From Thiocystis violacea (GTDB lineage: Bacteria; Pseudomonadota; Gammaproteobacteria; Chromatiales; Chromatiaceae), in contig NZ_NRRF01000005.1 of the NCBI RefSeq assembly GCF_016583565.1, forward strand, positions 62,001 through 126,000: DNA of 64,000 nt, read 5' to 3'. Below, in pieces: positions 8,020-17,687 of this stretch. The position numbers and the translations under genes were made by a program. The notes beneath the pieces are model-generated. The model did no database searches and was not told where the DNA came from. It saw nothing but the letters and a program-made list of their open reading frames with translations. How positions within the stretch are numbered: position 1 is the first letter of the stretch; every line of letters starts with the position of its first letter.

Positions 8020-10098
8020 TCAAGCCTCCGCCGCGACCAGGGGCTCCGTGGCGCGCGCGGCGCGACCACCGAATCCAGGGCGACCCATGAGCTTCACCAG
8101 CGCCGGCACATCGATGATGAGGGCGATCCCGCCATCCCCGGTGATGGTGGCACCGGCGAGGCCAGGCAGACCGTGCAATCCGAAGCCGAGCGGCTTGATC
8201 ACGACCTCCTCTTGACCGACCAGTCCGTCGACCACCAGCCCGACCTTGCGCTGCGCCACGTTCACGACCACCACATGGGCGTCCGTCTTGGGCTCGATGA
8301 GACGATAGGGGTGGAGCCAACGCGAGGCGTAGTAGAGCGGCAGCGCATGCGCGCGCACCATGATGGCTTCCTGATCGTCGACGAAATGGGTGCGCGTGAG
8401 ATCCAGGTCGAGGATCTCGGAGACCGAGGCGAGCGGAACGGCGAAGCGGCGCCCGTCCAGAATCACCATGAGGGCCGGCAGAATGGCGAGCGTCAGCGGC
8501 AGCTTGACGTGGAGCTTGGTGCCGACACCGAGCTGAGAGTCGATCTCGATGGAACCGTTGAGCTGCGTGATGCGCGTCTTGACGACGTCCATCCCCACGC
8601 CACGCCCGGAGACGTCTGAGATCTCCTCCTTCGTGGAGAGACCGGCCATGAAGATGAGATCGAAGCATTCGCGATGCGACAGGCGCTCGGCCATCGCCGG
8701 ATCCATGAGCCCCTTCTCGACCGCCTTGGCGCGCAGCTTCTCGGGGTCCATGCCACGCCCGTCGTCCTGAATCAGCAGGGAGATATGATCGCCTTCCTGC
8801 GCGGCGCCGAGCACCACCGTCCCCTTGCGCGGTTTGCCGGCCGCCTCGCGGACGTCCGGCATCTCGATGCCGTGGTCGACGGCGTTGCGAATCAGGTGGA
8901 CCAGGGGATCCGCGAGTGCCTCGACCAGGTTCTTGTCCAGGTCGGTCTCCTCGCCGAAGGTCTCGAGATCGATCTCCTTGCCAAGATTGCGCGCCAGATC
9001 GCGCACCACACGGGGGAAGCGGCTGAAGACCTTCTTGACCGGCTGCATCCGCGTCTTCATCACCGCGGTCTGCAGATCGGCGGTGACCAGGGCCAGGGAA
9101 CCAATCGCCTTGCCGAGTTCGTCGTCCTCGGTGCGGGCACGCAGCATGCTCATGCGGTTGCGCACCAGCACCAGCTCGCCCACCAGATTCATGATCTCAT
9201 CGAGTCGCTGGGTGTCGACCCGCACCGAGGCCTCTCCAGCCGGCGCGCGCTGACCCTTGGCCGATCCGCCCAGCGTCAGGTCGCGACTCGACTCTTGCGC
9301 GGCAGGCTCTGGCGCCGACATCCGAGACTCGGCGGCAACCGGCTGCGTGGGCGGGGGCGCCGCCGGTGGCGGCGGAGCGCTCAAGGACGCCGCACCACCG
9401 CCGCCGTGGAGCTGGTCGAGCAGCGCCTCGAACTCGTCGTCCGAGATGAGCGCGTCAGCGTCGGCGGCCATGGCGGCGGGCGCCGGCTCGGCGGCGGCGG
9501 GCGGCTCTGGCGGCCCGCTCGGCGCCGCCGTCGCCCCCCCGAGGGCGTCCAGCAGGGCATCGAACTCCGCTTGGGTGATCTCGTCATCGCCACCCACACC
9601 CCCCTGGGCCGCAGCCGTTTCGCTCGGGGGTGGCTGCACGGGCACGGGAACTGGCTCGGGTGCCTTGGGCGCTGAAGGCTGCGGGGCCGCCGGCGCACTC
9701 GCGGACTCACCGGGTGCGGCGAAGCGCGCCAGGTCCGCAACCAGGCCATCGGGCGCCGGCGCGGGCTCCTTGCCCGACTTGAGATCGCCAAACATGACGT
9801 TGAGGACATCCAGCACACGCAGCACGGTGTCCATCAGAAAGGGGTCGATCTTGCGCTGGCCGTTGCGCAGCAGGTTGAAGACGTCTTCGGCGTGGTGGCA
9901 GACCACCACCAGGACGTTCAGATTGAGAAAGCCCGCCCCTCCCTTGATCGTGTGGAAGCTGCGGAAGACCGAGTTGAGCAGGTCGCGATCATCGGGATTC
10001 TGCTCAAGGTCGATCAGTTGCTCGTTCAAGCCCTCGAGTAACTCTCCCGCCTCGACCAGGAAGTCCTGGAGAATCTCGTCGTTGGGATCGATTGCCAT
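8020..10098 (-). CDS. cheA: chemotaxis histidine kinase CheA
   Basis: A 692-residue CheA. The P1 Hpt domain has the phosphoryl H49 in FRSFHTIKGGAGFL. A long Ala/Pro-rich linker (about 115-285) replaces a folded P2 domain. P3 dimerisation begins at RLDEIMNLVGELVLVRNRM; P4 has the ATP site with LIRNAVDHGIE and DDGRGMD; P5 is CheW-like. The linker carries two short repeats, ITQAEFDALLDAL (about 171-183) and ISDDEFEALLDQL (about 216-228), which resemble the CheY-binding FliM N-terminus and the CheZ C-terminus in this same cluster. It phosphorylates CheY and CheB. The preceding gap to cheZ carries a 16-bp duplication. Confidence 0.97.
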   Translation of the reverse strand: MAIDPNDEILQDFLVEAGELLEGLNEQLIDLEQNPDDRDLLNSVFRSFHTIKGGAGFLNLNVLVVVCHHAEDVFNLLRNGQRKIDPFLMDTVLRVLDVLNVMFGDLKSGKEPAPAPDGLVADLARFAAPGESASAPAAPQPSAPKAPEPVPVPVQPPPSETAAAQGGVGGDDEITQAEFDALLDALGGATAAPSGPPEPPAAAEPAPAAMAADADALISDDEFEALLDQLHGGGGAASLSAPPPPAAPPPTQPVAAESRMSAPEPAAQESSRDLTLGGSAKGQRAPAGEASVRVDTQRLDEIMNLVGELVLVRNRMSMLRARTEDDELGKAIGSLALVTADLQTAVMKTRMQPVKKVFSRFPRVVRDLARNLGKEIDLETFGEETDLDKNLVEALADPLVHLIRNAVDHGIEMPDVREAAGKPRKGTVVLGAAQEGDHISLLIQDDGRGMDPEKLRAKAVEKGLMDPAMAERLSHRECFDLIFMAGLSTKEEISDVSGRGVGMDVVKTRITQLNGSIEIDSQLGVGTKLHVKLPLTLAILPALMVILDGRRFAVPLASVSEILDLDLTRTHFVDDQEAIMVRAHALPLYYASRWLHPYRLIEPKTDAHVVVVNVAQRKVGLVVDGLVGQEEVVIKPLGFGLHGLPGLAGATITGDGGIALIIDVPALVKLMGRPGFGGRAARATEPLVAAEA

Positions 10099-10114
10099 GC
10101 GTGATCACCCTGAT

Positions 10115-10146
10115 ACTGGATCGTCCGGAGACTGGATCATCCGAAG
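10115..10146. repeat. 16-bp tandem duplication between cheZ and cheA
   Basis: ACTGGATCGTCCGGAG is followed immediately by ACTGGATCATCCGAAG (14 of 16 identical) in the 57-base gap between the cheZ stop and cheA start. It overlaps neither coding region. Confidence 0.8.
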
Positions 10147-10155
10147 AAAGGCGGA

Positions 10156-10908
10156 CTAGAAGCCCAGGCTGGAAAGCAGCGCGTCCACGTCGTCCTGCCC
10201 GCTGACGACATCCGCGACCGTGTCCTGCGTGTTCGGCACGATGGGTCCATGGCCCTTGGTGTCGTCTTCCACGACGGCTTCCATTGCCGGCTTGGGCTCC
10301 ATCCGGGAGCTGGACAGGCGGATCAATCCGACCAGGTTTTCCTCGACCTCCTGCACCAGGCGGATGACCCGTCGGATGATCTGTCCCGTGAGGTCCTGGA
10401 AGTCCTGCGCCATCATGATCTCGGACATCAGGCCCTTGACGCGATCGGTCTCCTGTCCACTCTCGATGAAGAACTGATCGAGTTCCTGGGCGAAGACCCG
10501 AAACTCGTCGACGGAGAGTTCGCGGTTGCGGAACCGGGTCCAGCGCTCGGTCAGCTCGAGCGAGCGCTCGTGCAGCGACTCGATCAAGGGCATGCCTTCG
10601 TCGAGCGCGTTCAGGGTCCGGTGAGTCGCCTGTTCCGTCATGGAGACGACATAGTTCAGGCGCTCCTTGGCGTCCGGAATCTCGTCGCGCGTCAGCTCGA
10701 CCAGGCGGGAGTCTCCACGGAAGCTGTTCAGCGCCTCATGCAGGTCGCGGGTGAGCTTGCCGAGTTCATCGAAGAGCTCGCGGTCGAAAGCGTGTCGGAG
10801 TTGCCGAATGATCTCGTCGGCGGCCTGGCTTTCGCCAGCCTCGAGGTGCTTGACCAAGCGGCGTGCCTGATCCAGCTGTGACGTCCTGCGTTCTTCGTCA
10901 TTTTCCAT
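10156..10908 (-). CDS. cheZ: CheY-P phosphatase CheZ
   Basis: A 250-residue, largely helical protein. The catalytic motif AQDFQDLTGQ holds D172 and Q176, matching the E. coli CheZ active pair. The last residues, SGQDDVDALLSSLGF, are the CheY-binding tail. It dephosphorylates CheY-P and ends the tumble/reversal signal. The length is slightly above that of the enteric protein. It lies in the order cheY-cheZ-cheA, 217 bases downstream of cheY, which is a wider gap than most in this operon. Confidence 0.95.
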   Translation of the reverse strand: MENDEERRTSQLDQARRLVKHLEAGESQAADEIIRQLRHAFDRELFDELGKLTRDLHEALNSFRGDSRLVELTRDEIPDAKERLNYVVSMTEQATHRTLNALDEGMPLIESLHERSLELTERWTRFRNRELSVDEFRVFAQELDQFFIESGQETDRVKGLMSEIMMAQDFQDLTGQIIRRVIRLVQEVEENLVGLIRLSSSRMEPKPAMEAVVEDDTKGHGPIVPNTQDTVADVVSGQDDVDALLSSLGF

Positions 10909-11104
10909 CGATCGTTCCTGAGCGAAACCTCTGTTGATCCCGACTCCTCGAGGGCCAGGTCCGCGGTGAGTGCGACGATGCGCCGCTGATGAAAGCCGCC
11001 GCTCTCCAACAACCCCCTGAGCAGGACGGACTGACCGACCGAGGCACCCAGGGCACGAGGAGCTAGGTCCCTGGAGAAAACCGCATTGAGTAGAGCCTCA
11101 TTGG

Positions 11105-11132
11105 GCAAGCCTCACTAAGCAAGCCTCACTGC
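11105..11132. repeat. 14-bp tandem duplication across the cheY stop codon
   Basis: GCAAGCCTCACTAA and GCAAGCCTCACTGC are adjacent (12 of 14 identical); the cheY stop (11126-11128 on this strand) lies inside the second unit. A weaker third partial copy, GCCTCATT, starts near 11095. Confidence 0.75.
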
Positions 11133-11515
11133 GCCTCAAGGCGCTCGAAGATCTTGTCGATCTTCTCCTTCAGGGTCTCCGCCGTGAAGGGTTTGACGAT
11201 GTAACCGTTCACGCCGGCCTGCGCGGCCTCTACGATCTGATCGCGTTTGGCCTCGGCGGTGACCATGAGCACCGGCAGGGACTTGAGCATCGGGTCCGCG
11301 CGCACGGCCTTCAGCAGCGCGATGCCTTCCATATTCGGCATGTTCCAGTCCGTGACCAGGAAGTCGAAGCCACCGTTCTTGAGCATGGGAAGCGCGGTGC
11401 TGCCATCGTCGGCCTCCATGGTGTTGTTGAAACCCAGCTCACGCAGCAGGTTCTTGATGATGCGTCTCATCGTGGAGAAGTCGTCTACGATGAGAATTTT
11501 CATGCCTTTGTCCAC
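11126..11515 (-). CDS. cheY: chemotaxis response regulator CheY
   Basis: A 129-residue single receiver domain. The acidic pocket D11-D12, phospho-acceptor D56 in LVTDWNMP, T86 in MVTAEA and K108 in YIVKPF are all present. Phosphorylated by CheA, it binds FliM to switch rotation. The start is GTG at 11515, with AGGAG about 6 bases ahead; an internal ATG four codons on is the alternative. It follows fliA, with a gap carrying a 16-bp duplication. Confidence 0.96.
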   Translation of the reverse strand: MDKGMKILIVDDFSTMRRIIKNLLRELGFNNTMEADDGSTALPMLKNGGFDFLVTDWNMPNMEGIALLKAVRADPMLKSLPVLMVTAEAKRDQIVEAAQAGVNGYIVKPFTAETLKEKIDKIFERLEAQ

Positions 11516-11568
11516 AAAAAACTCCTCATGGCATCTGTCAGGTTGAAGTTGATGAGCCAGCGTCCGGA

Positions 11569-11608
11569 TGGATCCAGGTCTTATTGGATCCAGGTCTTAC
11601 TGGATCCA
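11569..11608. repeat. 16-bp tandem duplication across the fliA stop codon
   Basis: TGGATCCAGGTCTTAT and TGGATCCAGGTCTTAC are adjacent (15 of 16 identical), then a partial third TGGATCCA inside fliA. The fliA stop (11597-11599) lies in the second unit, so the last codons and stop of fliA have been copied downstream. Confidence 0.85.
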
Positions 11609-12328
11609 TTCACTCAAGCGGCCACGCACACGGTGCAGTGCCTGGCTGCGGATCTGGCTCACGCGCGATTCGGTGATCTCCAGCACCGCACCGATTTCAC
11701 GAAGATTGAGCTCTTCGTCATAGTAGAGCGCCAGCACCAGACGCTCGCGCTCCGGCAAGGTCGCCAGCGCCTCCGCCAGGGCCTGGCGAAACTGGTCTTG
11801 TTCGACCTGCTCGGTCGGCGTCGCGCCAGCGCCCGGCAGCAGACGGTCCGGGTCGGCACCCTCGCCGAAGAGGTCCGCCAGACCCAGTACCTGCGAGCTG
11901 GCCGTGTCCTGCAACATGCCGTGATAGTCGTCGAGCGAGACTTGGAGCGCCTCGGCGATCTCACGGTCGCTCGCGGCGCGCCCCTCGCGCCCCTCCACCT
12001 GCTGCATGGCCTCGCTGATCCGACGCGTGTTGCGATGGACCGAGCGCGGTGTCCAGTCCGCCCGGCGCAGCTCGTCGATCATGGCGCCGCGGATGCGAAT
12101 GCCGGCGTAGGTCGAGAAGGTTGCGCCCTGCCCCGACTGGAACTGGCGCGCCGCCTCGATCAGCCCGACCATGCCGGATTGCACCAGGTCCTCGACCTGC
12201 ACCGAGGCGGGCAGGCGCGCCGCCATGTGGTGGGCGATGCGCCGGACCAGCTCGAGGTGGTCCGAGACCAGCTGCGCCGAGCGATCAGCGGCACCTGCGT
12301 AGCCGGTCAGTGCGCGATTCAGCGTCAT
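11597..12328 (-). CDS. fliA: flagellar sigma factor FliA (sigma-28)
   Basis: A 243-residue sigma-70 family group 3 factor. Region 2 is seen in HLELVRRIAHHMAARLPASV and VEDLVQSGMVGLIEA with STYAGIRIRGAMIDELRRAD; region 4 in LPERERLVLALYYDEELNLREIGAVLEITESRVSQI. It directs RNA polymerase to late flagellar and chemotaxis promoters. The start at 12328 (MTLNRALTGY) fits the family; the frame extends upstream into fleN without protein character. It lies 16 bases after fleN and ends with a local duplication of its own stop region. Confidence 0.96.
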   Translation of the reverse strand: MTLNRALTGYAGAADRSAQLVSDHLELVRRIAHHMAARLPASVQVEDLVQSGMVGLIEAARQFQSGQGATFSTYAGIRIRGAMIDELRRADWTPRSVHRNTRRISEAMQQVEGREGRAASDREIAEALQVSLDDYHGMLQDTASSQVLGLADLFGEGADPDRLLPGAGATPTEQVEQDQFRQALAEALATLPERERLVLALYYDEELNLREIGAVLEITESRVSQIRSQALHRVRGRLSEWIQ

Positions 12329-12344
12329 CGGGCAGTTCCTGTCG

Positions 12345-13172
12345 TCACGCGGTCTGCAAGAGACGCTCGACGAAGAAGCCAATGCCTCCCATGTCGGTAT
12401 CCGAGGCACTCCAACGGCCCATCTGCTTAGCCAGCTCGTTGAAGGCCCGCGCCGAGGGGCTGCCAGGATAGAGCGTGACGACAGGTTGGCGTTTCTGCAC
12501 CGCAATCCGCAGCTTGTCATCCATCGGGATGAAGGCCGCGGATTCCAGCACGACATCCGACAGATAGTGCGCGCAAACGGACGTGAGCTTCTGCATCAGG
12601 CGACGCCCGGACTCGGGATCACGCAGCATGTTGCAAATCACGCGAAAGCGTCGGATACCGTGCTCCTGGTGCAGGACCTTCATCAGGGCGTAGGCATCCG
12701 TCAGTGATGCCGGCTCGTCGCAGACGACGACAAAGACGTTCTGCACCGCCTTACAAAAACTCGTCACCGAATCCTGCACGCCGGCCGCCGTGTCCACGAC
12801 CAGCACATCCAGCGGTTTGTCGTAGGAGCTGAAGGCCCGGATCAGCCCCATGTGCTCCGCGGGCGTGAGGTTGGCCATGGAGCCGATACCAGACGCCGAG
12901 GGCACCAGCAGCATGCCCTCGGGGCCTTCCAGCAAGATCTCTTCCAGACTCTCCGCGCGCCCAGCGACCAGATCGTGCAAGGTGCGGGTGGGGCGCAGTC
13001 CGAGCATGAGATCCGCGTTCGCCAGCCCCAGGTCGGCGTCGAAGAGCATGACGCTGCGCCCGCTGCGTGCCAGTGCCACAGACAGATTAACGGCGACGTT
13101 GGTCTTCCCAACGCCGCCCTTGCCACTGGCGATTGCGAGGCTCTGGAGCGGCCGACTCCTAGTAGGCTGCAT
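12345..13172 (-). CDS. fleN: flagellar number regulator FleN/FlhG (MinD-like ATPase)
   Basis: A 275-residue ParA/MinD-type ATPase. The deviant Walker A motif SGKGGVGKTN (about 16-25), the switch region LFDADLGLANADLMLG and VLVVDTAAG are present. In polar flagellates FleN/FlhG restrains FleQ and FlhF and so limits the number of flagella. It overlaps the 3' end of flhF by 14 bases and is followed by fliA, the standard order. Confidence 0.95.
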   Translation of the reverse strand: MQPTRSRPLQSLAIASGKGGVGKTNVAVNLSVALARSGRSVMLFDADLGLANADLMLGLRPTRTLHDLVAGRAESLEEILLEGPEGMLLVPSASGIGSMANLTPAEHMGLIRAFSSYDKPLDVLVVDTAAGVQDSVTSFCKAVQNVFVVVCDEPASLTDAYALMKVLHQEHGIRRFRVICNMLRDPESGRRLMQKLTSVCAHYLSDVVLESAAFIPMDDKLRIAVQKRQPVVTLYPGSPSARAFNELAKQMGRWSASDTDMGGIGFFVERLLQTA

Positions 13173-14403
13173 GGACGCGTTTCCTGAAAGGCACCACGGA
13201 CTCGAGAACCATACTCTCCTGCTCGACTCGAGTTTGTGAGGTGAATGGCAATCTGGTTACCCGATCGTCCTCGATCGGCTTGTTTTTCGCAGTATCGGCC
13301 ATCCGCGCCGAGCTTGCAGGCTCGCGCAGCGCAAGCCGGGTGAGATAGAGGGTGTCGGCCTTGTGGAAGTCCTCGTCGATGCGTTGACCTTCGCTGTAGA
13401 AGGCGAGCCCCAGGCTCTGCTCGAGCAGGACCGACAAGGTCTCGCCCATCTGCTCGGCCTCGTCGACCTTGGTGAGCACCAGTGCTGACGGCTCGCAGCT
13501 CTGGAACGCCTGCAGCACCTGGCGCAGCACGCCGGCCTGATGGGTGGCCGGGATGACCAGCCAGGTCTCGAGATCGATCTGGTGGCGGACCTGGGCGAAC
13601 AGGCGGCGCTCGGCGGCATCGCGGGCGGCCTGCCCTTCGGTATCGATGAGTACCAGCGTGCCGTTGCCGGCGCGGCTCGCCAGAGCGGTCAGGTCACGCT
13701 CGCTCTCGAGCAGCATAACCGGGATTCCGGCCATCTGACCAAAGGCCTGCAGCTGCTTGTAGGCGCCGATGCGCTGCCTGTCGAGCGTCACCAGGATGAC
13801 CGAGTCTGGCCCCATGCGGCGAATCTGACGCAGCGCGAGCCGGATGATGGTCGTGGTCTTGCCCACGCCGGTCGAGCCCACCAGCGCCAGCATGCCACCC
13901 TGCTCCAGCACCCGCGTCTGCGCGGTCGCGATGGAGGCGGAGAGGCGCGCGCGCAACCGCGACCAAGCCTCATCGGACGGGGTCGTCTCCTGGATACTGC
14001 CGGCCAGCGAGCGCGCGAGCTTCTCGCTGAAACCGCAGGTCAAGAGCCGCTCGACGAGCTCGGCGGCCAATGGATGGCGCGACGTCCATTGGTCACGCTC
14101 GCTGAGCACCTGCTGCTGAACCAGCAAGGAGCGCAGGTCGCAGAGCTCGCGGCGCATGGCGGCCAGCTCGGGATCGACCGGAATGGACAGGATCGGCTTC
14201 AGCTTGGGCGCACTGGCCGGAGCCGCGGCCGGCGCACTGGTCTGCGCGGCGGTCTCGAGCGCATCGGTCTGCGTGGCCGCCACCACCTCCAACAAGCCGT
14301 CGACCCGGCGACTGGAGAGGATCACGGCATCCGGGCCTTGATGCTCGCGCACCTGGCGCATCGCCTCGCGCATGTCCCGTGCCTGATAGCGCCGTACATT
14401 CAT
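13159..14403 (-). CDS. flhF: flagellar biosynthesis GTPase FlhF
   Basis: A 414-residue SRP-type GTPase. It has the B-domain start MNVRRYQARDMREAMRQVRE, an Ala/Pro-rich linker, and the N-G core with GSTGVGKTTTIIRLA (about 173-187), LVTLDRQRIGAYKQL and LVLTKVDEAEQMG. FlhF marks the cell pole for flagellar assembly. I chose the ATG at 14403 because AGGAG lies 8 bases upstream and it gives the usual family N-terminus; an in-frame start at 14430 would overlap flhA. Confidence 0.95.
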   Translation of the reverse strand: MNVRRYQARDMREAMRQVREHQGPDAVILSSRRVDGLLEVVAATQTDALETAAQTSAPAAAPASAPKLKPILSIPVDPELAAMRRELCDLRSLLVQQQVLSERDQWTSRHPLAAELVERLLTCGFSEKLARSLAGSIQETTPSDEAWSRLRARLSASIATAQTRVLEQGGMLALVGSTGVGKTTTIIRLALRQIRRMGPDSVILVTLDRQRIGAYKQLQAFGQMAGIPVMLLESERDLTALASRAGNGTLVLIDTEGQAARDAAERRLFAQVRHQIDLETWLVIPATHQAGVLRQVLQAFQSCEPSALVLTKVDEAEQMGETLSVLLEQSLGLAFYSEGQRIDEDFHKADTLYLTRLALREPASSARMADTAKNKPIEDDRVTRLPFTSQTRVEQESMVLESVVPFRKRVHAAY

Positions 14404-14426
14404 GGATCTGACTCCTGCTTGCTCGT

Positions 14427-16535
14427 TCATGCCCGCGCCTGAGCGGTATCACCCTTACCCACGGTGGCCACGACTCGGATGCGCCTGTTGTCCGGGATCT
14501 CCGTGAAGGCGAGGACGGTGAGATTGCGCACCGCGCCCCTCAGCCAGCTCGCGATCCAGGAGCGGATCTCCGGGGCCACCACCAAGACCGCCGGCGCACC
14601 TTCGGACTCCTGTCGTCTCGCCGCATCCGTGACCGATCGCTGCACGCGTTCCGCCAGTCCGGGCTCGATGCCGATGGTTTCGCCTTGACTGCCCTGTAGC
14701 GATTTATGCAACAGTTGTTCCAAGGACGGGTCCAGGGCGATCAGCGGCAGCTCGTCCTCCGGACCCAGCAAGTCCTGCACGATGGAGCGCGCGAGGGCGA
14801 CCCGCACCGCCGCCGTCAAAGCGGCGGGATCCTGACTCTTCGCCGAACGCTCCGCCAAAATCTCGGCAATGCTACGCAGGTCGCGGATGGAGACCTGCTC
14901 GGCGAGCAGGTTCTGCAGGACCTTGAGCACCACGCCCAGGGAGATCGACTTGGAGCCGAGCAGGTTCTCGACCAGCTTCGGCGAGCGACGCGAGAGTTGA
15001 TCGAGCAGGTGCTGCACCTCCTCGTGCCCGATGAGCCGATGGGCGTTCTCGCGGAAGACCTGCGACAGATGCGTCGCGATCACGGTCGCGGCATCCACCA
15101 CGGTGTAGCCGGCGGCCTGGGCCGAGTCGCGGTTGGCGGGGTCGATCCAGAGGGCGTCCAGATTGAAGGTCGGATCCTTGGTCGGCGTGCCCTCGACGCT
15201 GCCGAAGACCTGCCCCGGGTTGATGGCGAGCTCGCGATCCGGGAAGACCTCGGCCTCCGCCGTGGTCACGCCGAGCAAGGAGATGCGGTAGTGGTTCGGA
15301 CCCAGCTCCAGGTTGTCGCGGATGTGCACCGGCTGGATGAGGAAACCGAACTCCTGCGAGAGCTTGCGGCGGATGCCCTTGATGCGCGCCATCAGCTGAC
15401 CGTCCTGGCTGCGGTCGACCAGGGGGATGAGTCGATAGCCGACCTCCAGCGAGACCAGGTCGACCGGCGGCACGTCCTCCCAGGAGAGATCGCGATCCTC
15501 GGGCGCCGGAAGCTGCATGCCGTCCGGCAGGCGCTCCACCACCTCCGGGCCTTCTTCCGCCTTGGGCTTGGCGATGCCGTAGCCGGCGCCGAGGAGCATG
15601 GAGGCAATCCCCAGGAAGACCAGATTCGGCATGCCGGGGATGAGGCCGAGGATCCCGATGACGCCGCCCGCGACGTAGAGCACGCGCGGGTTGGCGAACA
15701 TCTGCCCGAAGACCTGCTGGCCCATGTCCTGCGAGGTCGTGGTCCGGGTGACGATGATGGCCGTGGCGGAGGACAGGAGCAGCGAGGGGAGCTGGGCGAC
15801 CAGGCCATCGCCGATGCTGAGCAGGACGAAGTTGTTGGTCGCGTCGGCCAGGGTCATCCCGTGCTGGGAGGTGCCGATGACGATGCCGCCGAGGATGTTG
15901 ATGAAGAGGATGAGGATGCCGGCCACGGCATCGCCGCGCACGAACTTGCTGGCACCGTCCATGGAGCCGTAGAAGTCCGCCTCCCCGGCCACGTCGGCGC
16001 GGCGCTTGCGGGCGTCCTCCTGCGAGATGAGCCCGGCGTTGAGATCGGCGTCGATGGCCATCTGCTTGCCGGGCATGGCGTCCAGGGTGAAGCGCGCGCT
16101 GACCTCCGAGACGCGCCCGGCACCCTTGGTGACGACCACGAAGTTGATGATGACCAGGATGGTGAAGACGACGACGCCGATCGCGAAGTTGCCGCCCAGC
16201 ACGAACTCGCCGAAGGCCTCGATCACCTGCCCCGCCGCATCGGTGCCCTCCCCGCCGTTGAGCAGGATGACCCGGGTCGAGGCGACGTTGAGCGCGAGGC
16301 GCAGCAGGGTCGCCAGCAGCAGCACCGTCGGAAAGGAGGCGAAGTCCACGGGGCGCGGTGTATAGACCGCGACCATGACCACGATCAGCGAGAGCGCGAT
16401 GTTGAAGGTGAAGAGCAGGTCCAGCAGGAACGGCGGCAGCGGGAGCACCAGCATGCCCAGCAGGGCAACCAGCAGGATCGGCGTCCCCAGGCCCAGTCGG
16501 CCGATGCCGCCGAGACGCTCGGCGATGGTGGCCAT
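14427..16535 (-). CDS. flhA: flagellar export gate protein FlhA
   Basis: A 702-residue protein of normal FlhA length. The N-terminal half has about eight membrane helices and the FHIPEP-type signature region (GKQMAIDADLNAGLI with DARKRRADVAGEADFYGSMD). The C-terminal half is the cytoplasmic ring that docks export chaperones. It is part of the type III export gate with FlhB and FliPQR. A 644-residue open frame on the opposite strand is an antisense artefact of codon bias. Confidence 0.97.
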   Translation of the reverse strand: MATIAERLGGIGRLGLGTPILLVALLGMLVLPLPPFLLDLLFTFNIALSLIVVMVAVYTPRPVDFASFPTVLLLATLLRLALNVASTRVILLNGGEGTDAAGQVIEAFGEFVLGGNFAIGVVVFTILVIINFVVVTKGAGRVSEVSARFTLDAMPGKQMAIDADLNAGLISQEDARKRRADVAGEADFYGSMDGASKFVRGDAVAGILILFINILGGIVIGTSQHGMTLADATNNFVLLSIGDGLVAQLPSLLLSSATAIIVTRTTTSQDMGQQVFGQMFANPRVLYVAGGVIGILGLIPGMPNLVFLGIASMLLGAGYGIAKPKAEEGPEVVERLPDGMQLPAPEDRDLSWEDVPPVDLVSLEVGYRLIPLVDRSQDGQLMARIKGIRRKLSQEFGFLIQPVHIRDNLELGPNHYRISLLGVTTAEAEVFPDRELAINPGQVFGSVEGTPTKDPTFNLDALWIDPANRDSAQAAGYTVVDAATVIATHLSQVFRENAHRLIGHEEVQHLLDQLSRRSPKLVENLLGSKSISLGVVLKVLQNLLAEQVSIRDLRSIAEILAERSAKSQDPAALTAAVRVALARSIVQDLLGPEDELPLIALDPSLEQLLHKSLQGSQGETIGIEPGLAERVQRSVTDAARRQESEGAPAVLVVAPEIRSWIASWLRGAVRNLTVLAFTEIPDNRRIRVVATVGKGDTAQARA

Positions 16536-16540
16536 GCCGG

Positions 16541-17686
16541 CTATCGCCTCGCCCGACGGCCGCTGCGCGGGTCGAGATACTCCTCGGGCACGGGGAGTTC
16601 GCCCGGGATCTCGGCGTCCGGGTCGTCGCGCTTGAGCTGATAGACGTAGGCGAGGATGCGCGCGACGGCGACGAAGAGCCCGCCTGGGATCTCCTGATTC
16701 AGCTCGGTGGTGAAGTAGATTGCACGTGCCACGCGTGGGGCCTCGACCAGGGTGATGGCGTTGTCCTTCGCAAGTTCGCGGATGGCTGCCGCGACTGCGT
16801 CCGTCCCCTTGGCAAGCAATTTTGGTGCCCGCATCGCCGCGGCCTCATAGGCGATGGCGACCGCATAGTGCGTCGGGTTGGTGATGACGACGTCCGCCTT
16901 GGGCACCTCGGACATCATGCGCCGGCGCGCCATCTCATGCTGCATCTGGCGGATGCGGCCCTTGACCTCCGGCTTCCCCTCCGTCTCCTTGAACTCGTCC
17001 TTGATCTCCTGCAGGGTCATGCGCAGCTGCTTCTGGTGATTCCAGAGCTGGAAGGGCACGTCGATCATGGCCACGACCAGCAGCGCGGACGAGGCGATCA
17101 GAAAGACCCAGGTCGCCATCCGCCCCGTCTGCACGATCGCGCTGTCGATGGGCTGCTCGCCCAGGCCGATGAGGCTGCCCCAGATGGTGCTGATCGCCAG
17201 CCCCGCGACCAAGCCGACGAGGAAGAACTTCCCCAATCCCTTCAACAGCTCCATCAGCCCCTGGACCGAGAAGACACGCTTGATGCCGGTGAGCGGGTTC
17301 AGCTTGGAGAACTTCGGCGCGAAGGCCTTGGCCGTGAAGTTGGCCCCGCCGATCATGATGGGCGCCAGGATGGCGACCACCGTGAGCACGATGAACAGCG
17401 GGGCCAGGATGAAGAGGGCGCGACTGACCAGCGCCTCCATGTGCGGGATCATCAGGCTCGGGTCGTAGATCAGCGCGCGCTCGAGCGTCCAGGCATCCGT
17501 CACCAGGGCGCTGAGCTGCCCGCCCATCCCGCCACCGGCGAGCAGCAGAAACGTCCCCCCCGTCATGAGCATCACGAAGGTATTGAATTCACGCGAGCGT
17601 GCGACCTGCCCCTTCTCGCGGGCCTCGCGGACGCGCTTGGCGGTCGGTTCCTCGGAGCGTTCCTGGCCATTCTCGTTCTCGGCCAT
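16541..17686 (-). CDS. flhB: flagellar export switch protein FlhB
   Basis: A 381-residue FlhB. The N-terminus AENENGQERSEEPTAKRVRE is typical; four membrane helices follow; the cytoplasmic domain holds the autocleavage site NPTH at N270-P271, almost the same position as in E. coli. Cleavage switches export from rod/hook to filament substrates. It starts one base before the fliR stop region and is 5 bases from flhA. The C-terminal tail is slightly extended and charged. Confidence 0.97.
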   Translation of the reverse strand: MAENENGQERSEEPTAKRVREAREKGQVARSREFNTFVMLMTGGTFLLLAGGGMGGQLSALVTDAWTLERALIYDPSLMIPHMEALVSRALFILAPLFIVLTVVAILAPIMIGGANFTAKAFAPKFSKLNPLTGIKRVFSVQGLMELLKGLGKFFLVGLVAGLAISTIWGSLIGLGEQPIDSAIVQTGRMATWVFLIASSALLVVAMIDVPFQLWNHQKQLRMTLQEIKDEFKETEGKPEVKGRIRQMQHEMARRRMMSEVPKADVVITNPTHYAVAIAYEAAAMRAPKLLAKGTDAVAAAIRELAKDNAITLVEAPRVARAIYFTTELNQEIPGGLFVAVARILAYVYQLKRDDPDAEIPGELPVPEEYLDPRSGRRARR

Positions 17687-17687
17687 C

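Noticed and set aside
10728..11108. Possible small gene between cheY and cheZ (126-residue open frame)
   Set aside because: It starts with TTG, lacks a clear ribosome site, and overlaps cheZ out of frame for much of its length.
14706..16640. 644-residue open frame on the plus strand opposite flhA
   Set aside because: It mirrors flhA with GC-rich codon bias, is rich in Arg/Asp/Gln/His with no domain, and flhA is certain on the other strand.
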